NCBI GenBank assembly: GCA_041656735.1
Contig: JBBACY010000085.1
Span: 1 to 6,338 of the forward strand
Source: Perlabentimonas sp041656735
GTDB lineage: Bacteria > Bacteroidota > Bacteroidia > Bacteroidales > Tenuifilaceae
DNA: 6,338 bases
Reading direction: 5' to 3'
Part shown: positions 6,240 through 6,338 of the stretch, piece by piece
Layout: each line of letters starts with the position of its first letter
How positions within the stretch are numbered: position 1 is the stretch's first letter
The notes under the pieces: model-generated
What the model saw: the letters and a program-made list of their open reading frames with translations, nothing else
Told to the model about the DNA's origin: nothing
The model's database searches: none
Translations under genes and position numbers: made by a program

Positions 6240-6338
6240 GGGGAAAAGAGGGTGGCGTATCCTGTTGATTGTTTCCGACAAGAAATAATTAACAGTAGAG
6301 CGATACGCCATGACAAATACTACCCTGAATGTTCTTTC
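6214..6338 (+). mobile_element. 5' end of an insertion sequence, right copy (partial)
   Basis: This is a perfect reverse-complement copy of 1-125. The inferred tip GAGCTATAGTC begins directly after TCTA of the interrupted exported-protein gene. The leader contains a 9-bp inverted repeat, TGGCGTATC at 6253-6261 and GATACGCCA at 6302-6310, whose second half ends at the A of the transposase ATG. The element runs out of the window to the right. With the left copy, the two elements face each other with their 5' ends inward, so both transposases read outward from the segment. Confidence 0.75.
6310..6338 (+). CDS. Putative IS transposase, first 9 codons only (right copy)
   Basis: ATG at 6310 opens MTNTTLNVL and a partial codon up to the window end, identical to the minus-strand frame at 29-1. 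It is the first open frame inside the inferred IS tip. No Shine-Dalgarno sequence stronger than AGAG (6297-6300) precedes it, and the start codon is at the edge of the 9-bp fold-back described for the arm. The family cannot be assigned from nine residues. Confidence 0.4.

Overview
The window looks like a catabolic fragment from a gammaproteobacterium, most likely Moraxellaceae (Acinetobacter or Psychrobacter type). The reasons are moderate-to-low G+C by eye, the gene order I-J-F-D as at the end of the Acinetobacter cat operon, and the close match of the thiolase, CoA-transferase and benzoate-type transporter to my recollection of Acinetobacter proteins. The genus is inferred; no search was run.

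Layout, all genes on the + strand: (1) 1-125, one arm of a perfect 125-bp inverted repeat that looks like the 5' end of an insertion sequence (IS), with its transposase start codon pointing out of the window; (2) 126-1007, a benE-type benzoate/H+ symporter gene whose first ~100 codons are missing at the IS junction; (3) 1040-4451, a compact pcaI-pcaJ-pcaF-pcaD (equally catIJFD) operon; (4) 4452-4664, an AT-rich 213-bp intergenic region with an unattached Shine-Dalgarno-like sequence and a 12-bp palindrome; (5) 4665-6011, an aromatic acid/H+ symporter of the major facilitator superfamily (MFS), best read as benK; (6) 6012-6173, a 162-bp intergenic region with a hairpin and short repeats; (7) 6174-6213, the first 13 codons of an exported-protein gene, cut by the second IS copy; (8) 6214-6338, the second inverted IS arm.

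Together the intact genes cover uptake of an aromatic acid and the last three steps of the beta-ketoadipate pathway. PcaD hydrolyses beta-ketoadipate enol-lactone, PcaIJ activates beta-ketoadipate with succinyl-CoA, and PcaF cleaves the CoA ester to succinyl-CoA and acetyl-CoA. Ring-activating and ring-cleaving genes (ben oxygenase, catA/B/C, pcaHG/B/C) and a regulator are absent, so the module depends on genes elsewhere.

The enzymes are well-known families, and I do not see an undescribed system. The most notable feature is the architecture: an aromatic-catabolism segment bounded by identical IS ends in opposite orientation, each junction breaking a transport-type gene. Because the window starts and ends inside the repeat, it may also be a complete short-read contig that stopped at a repeated IS.
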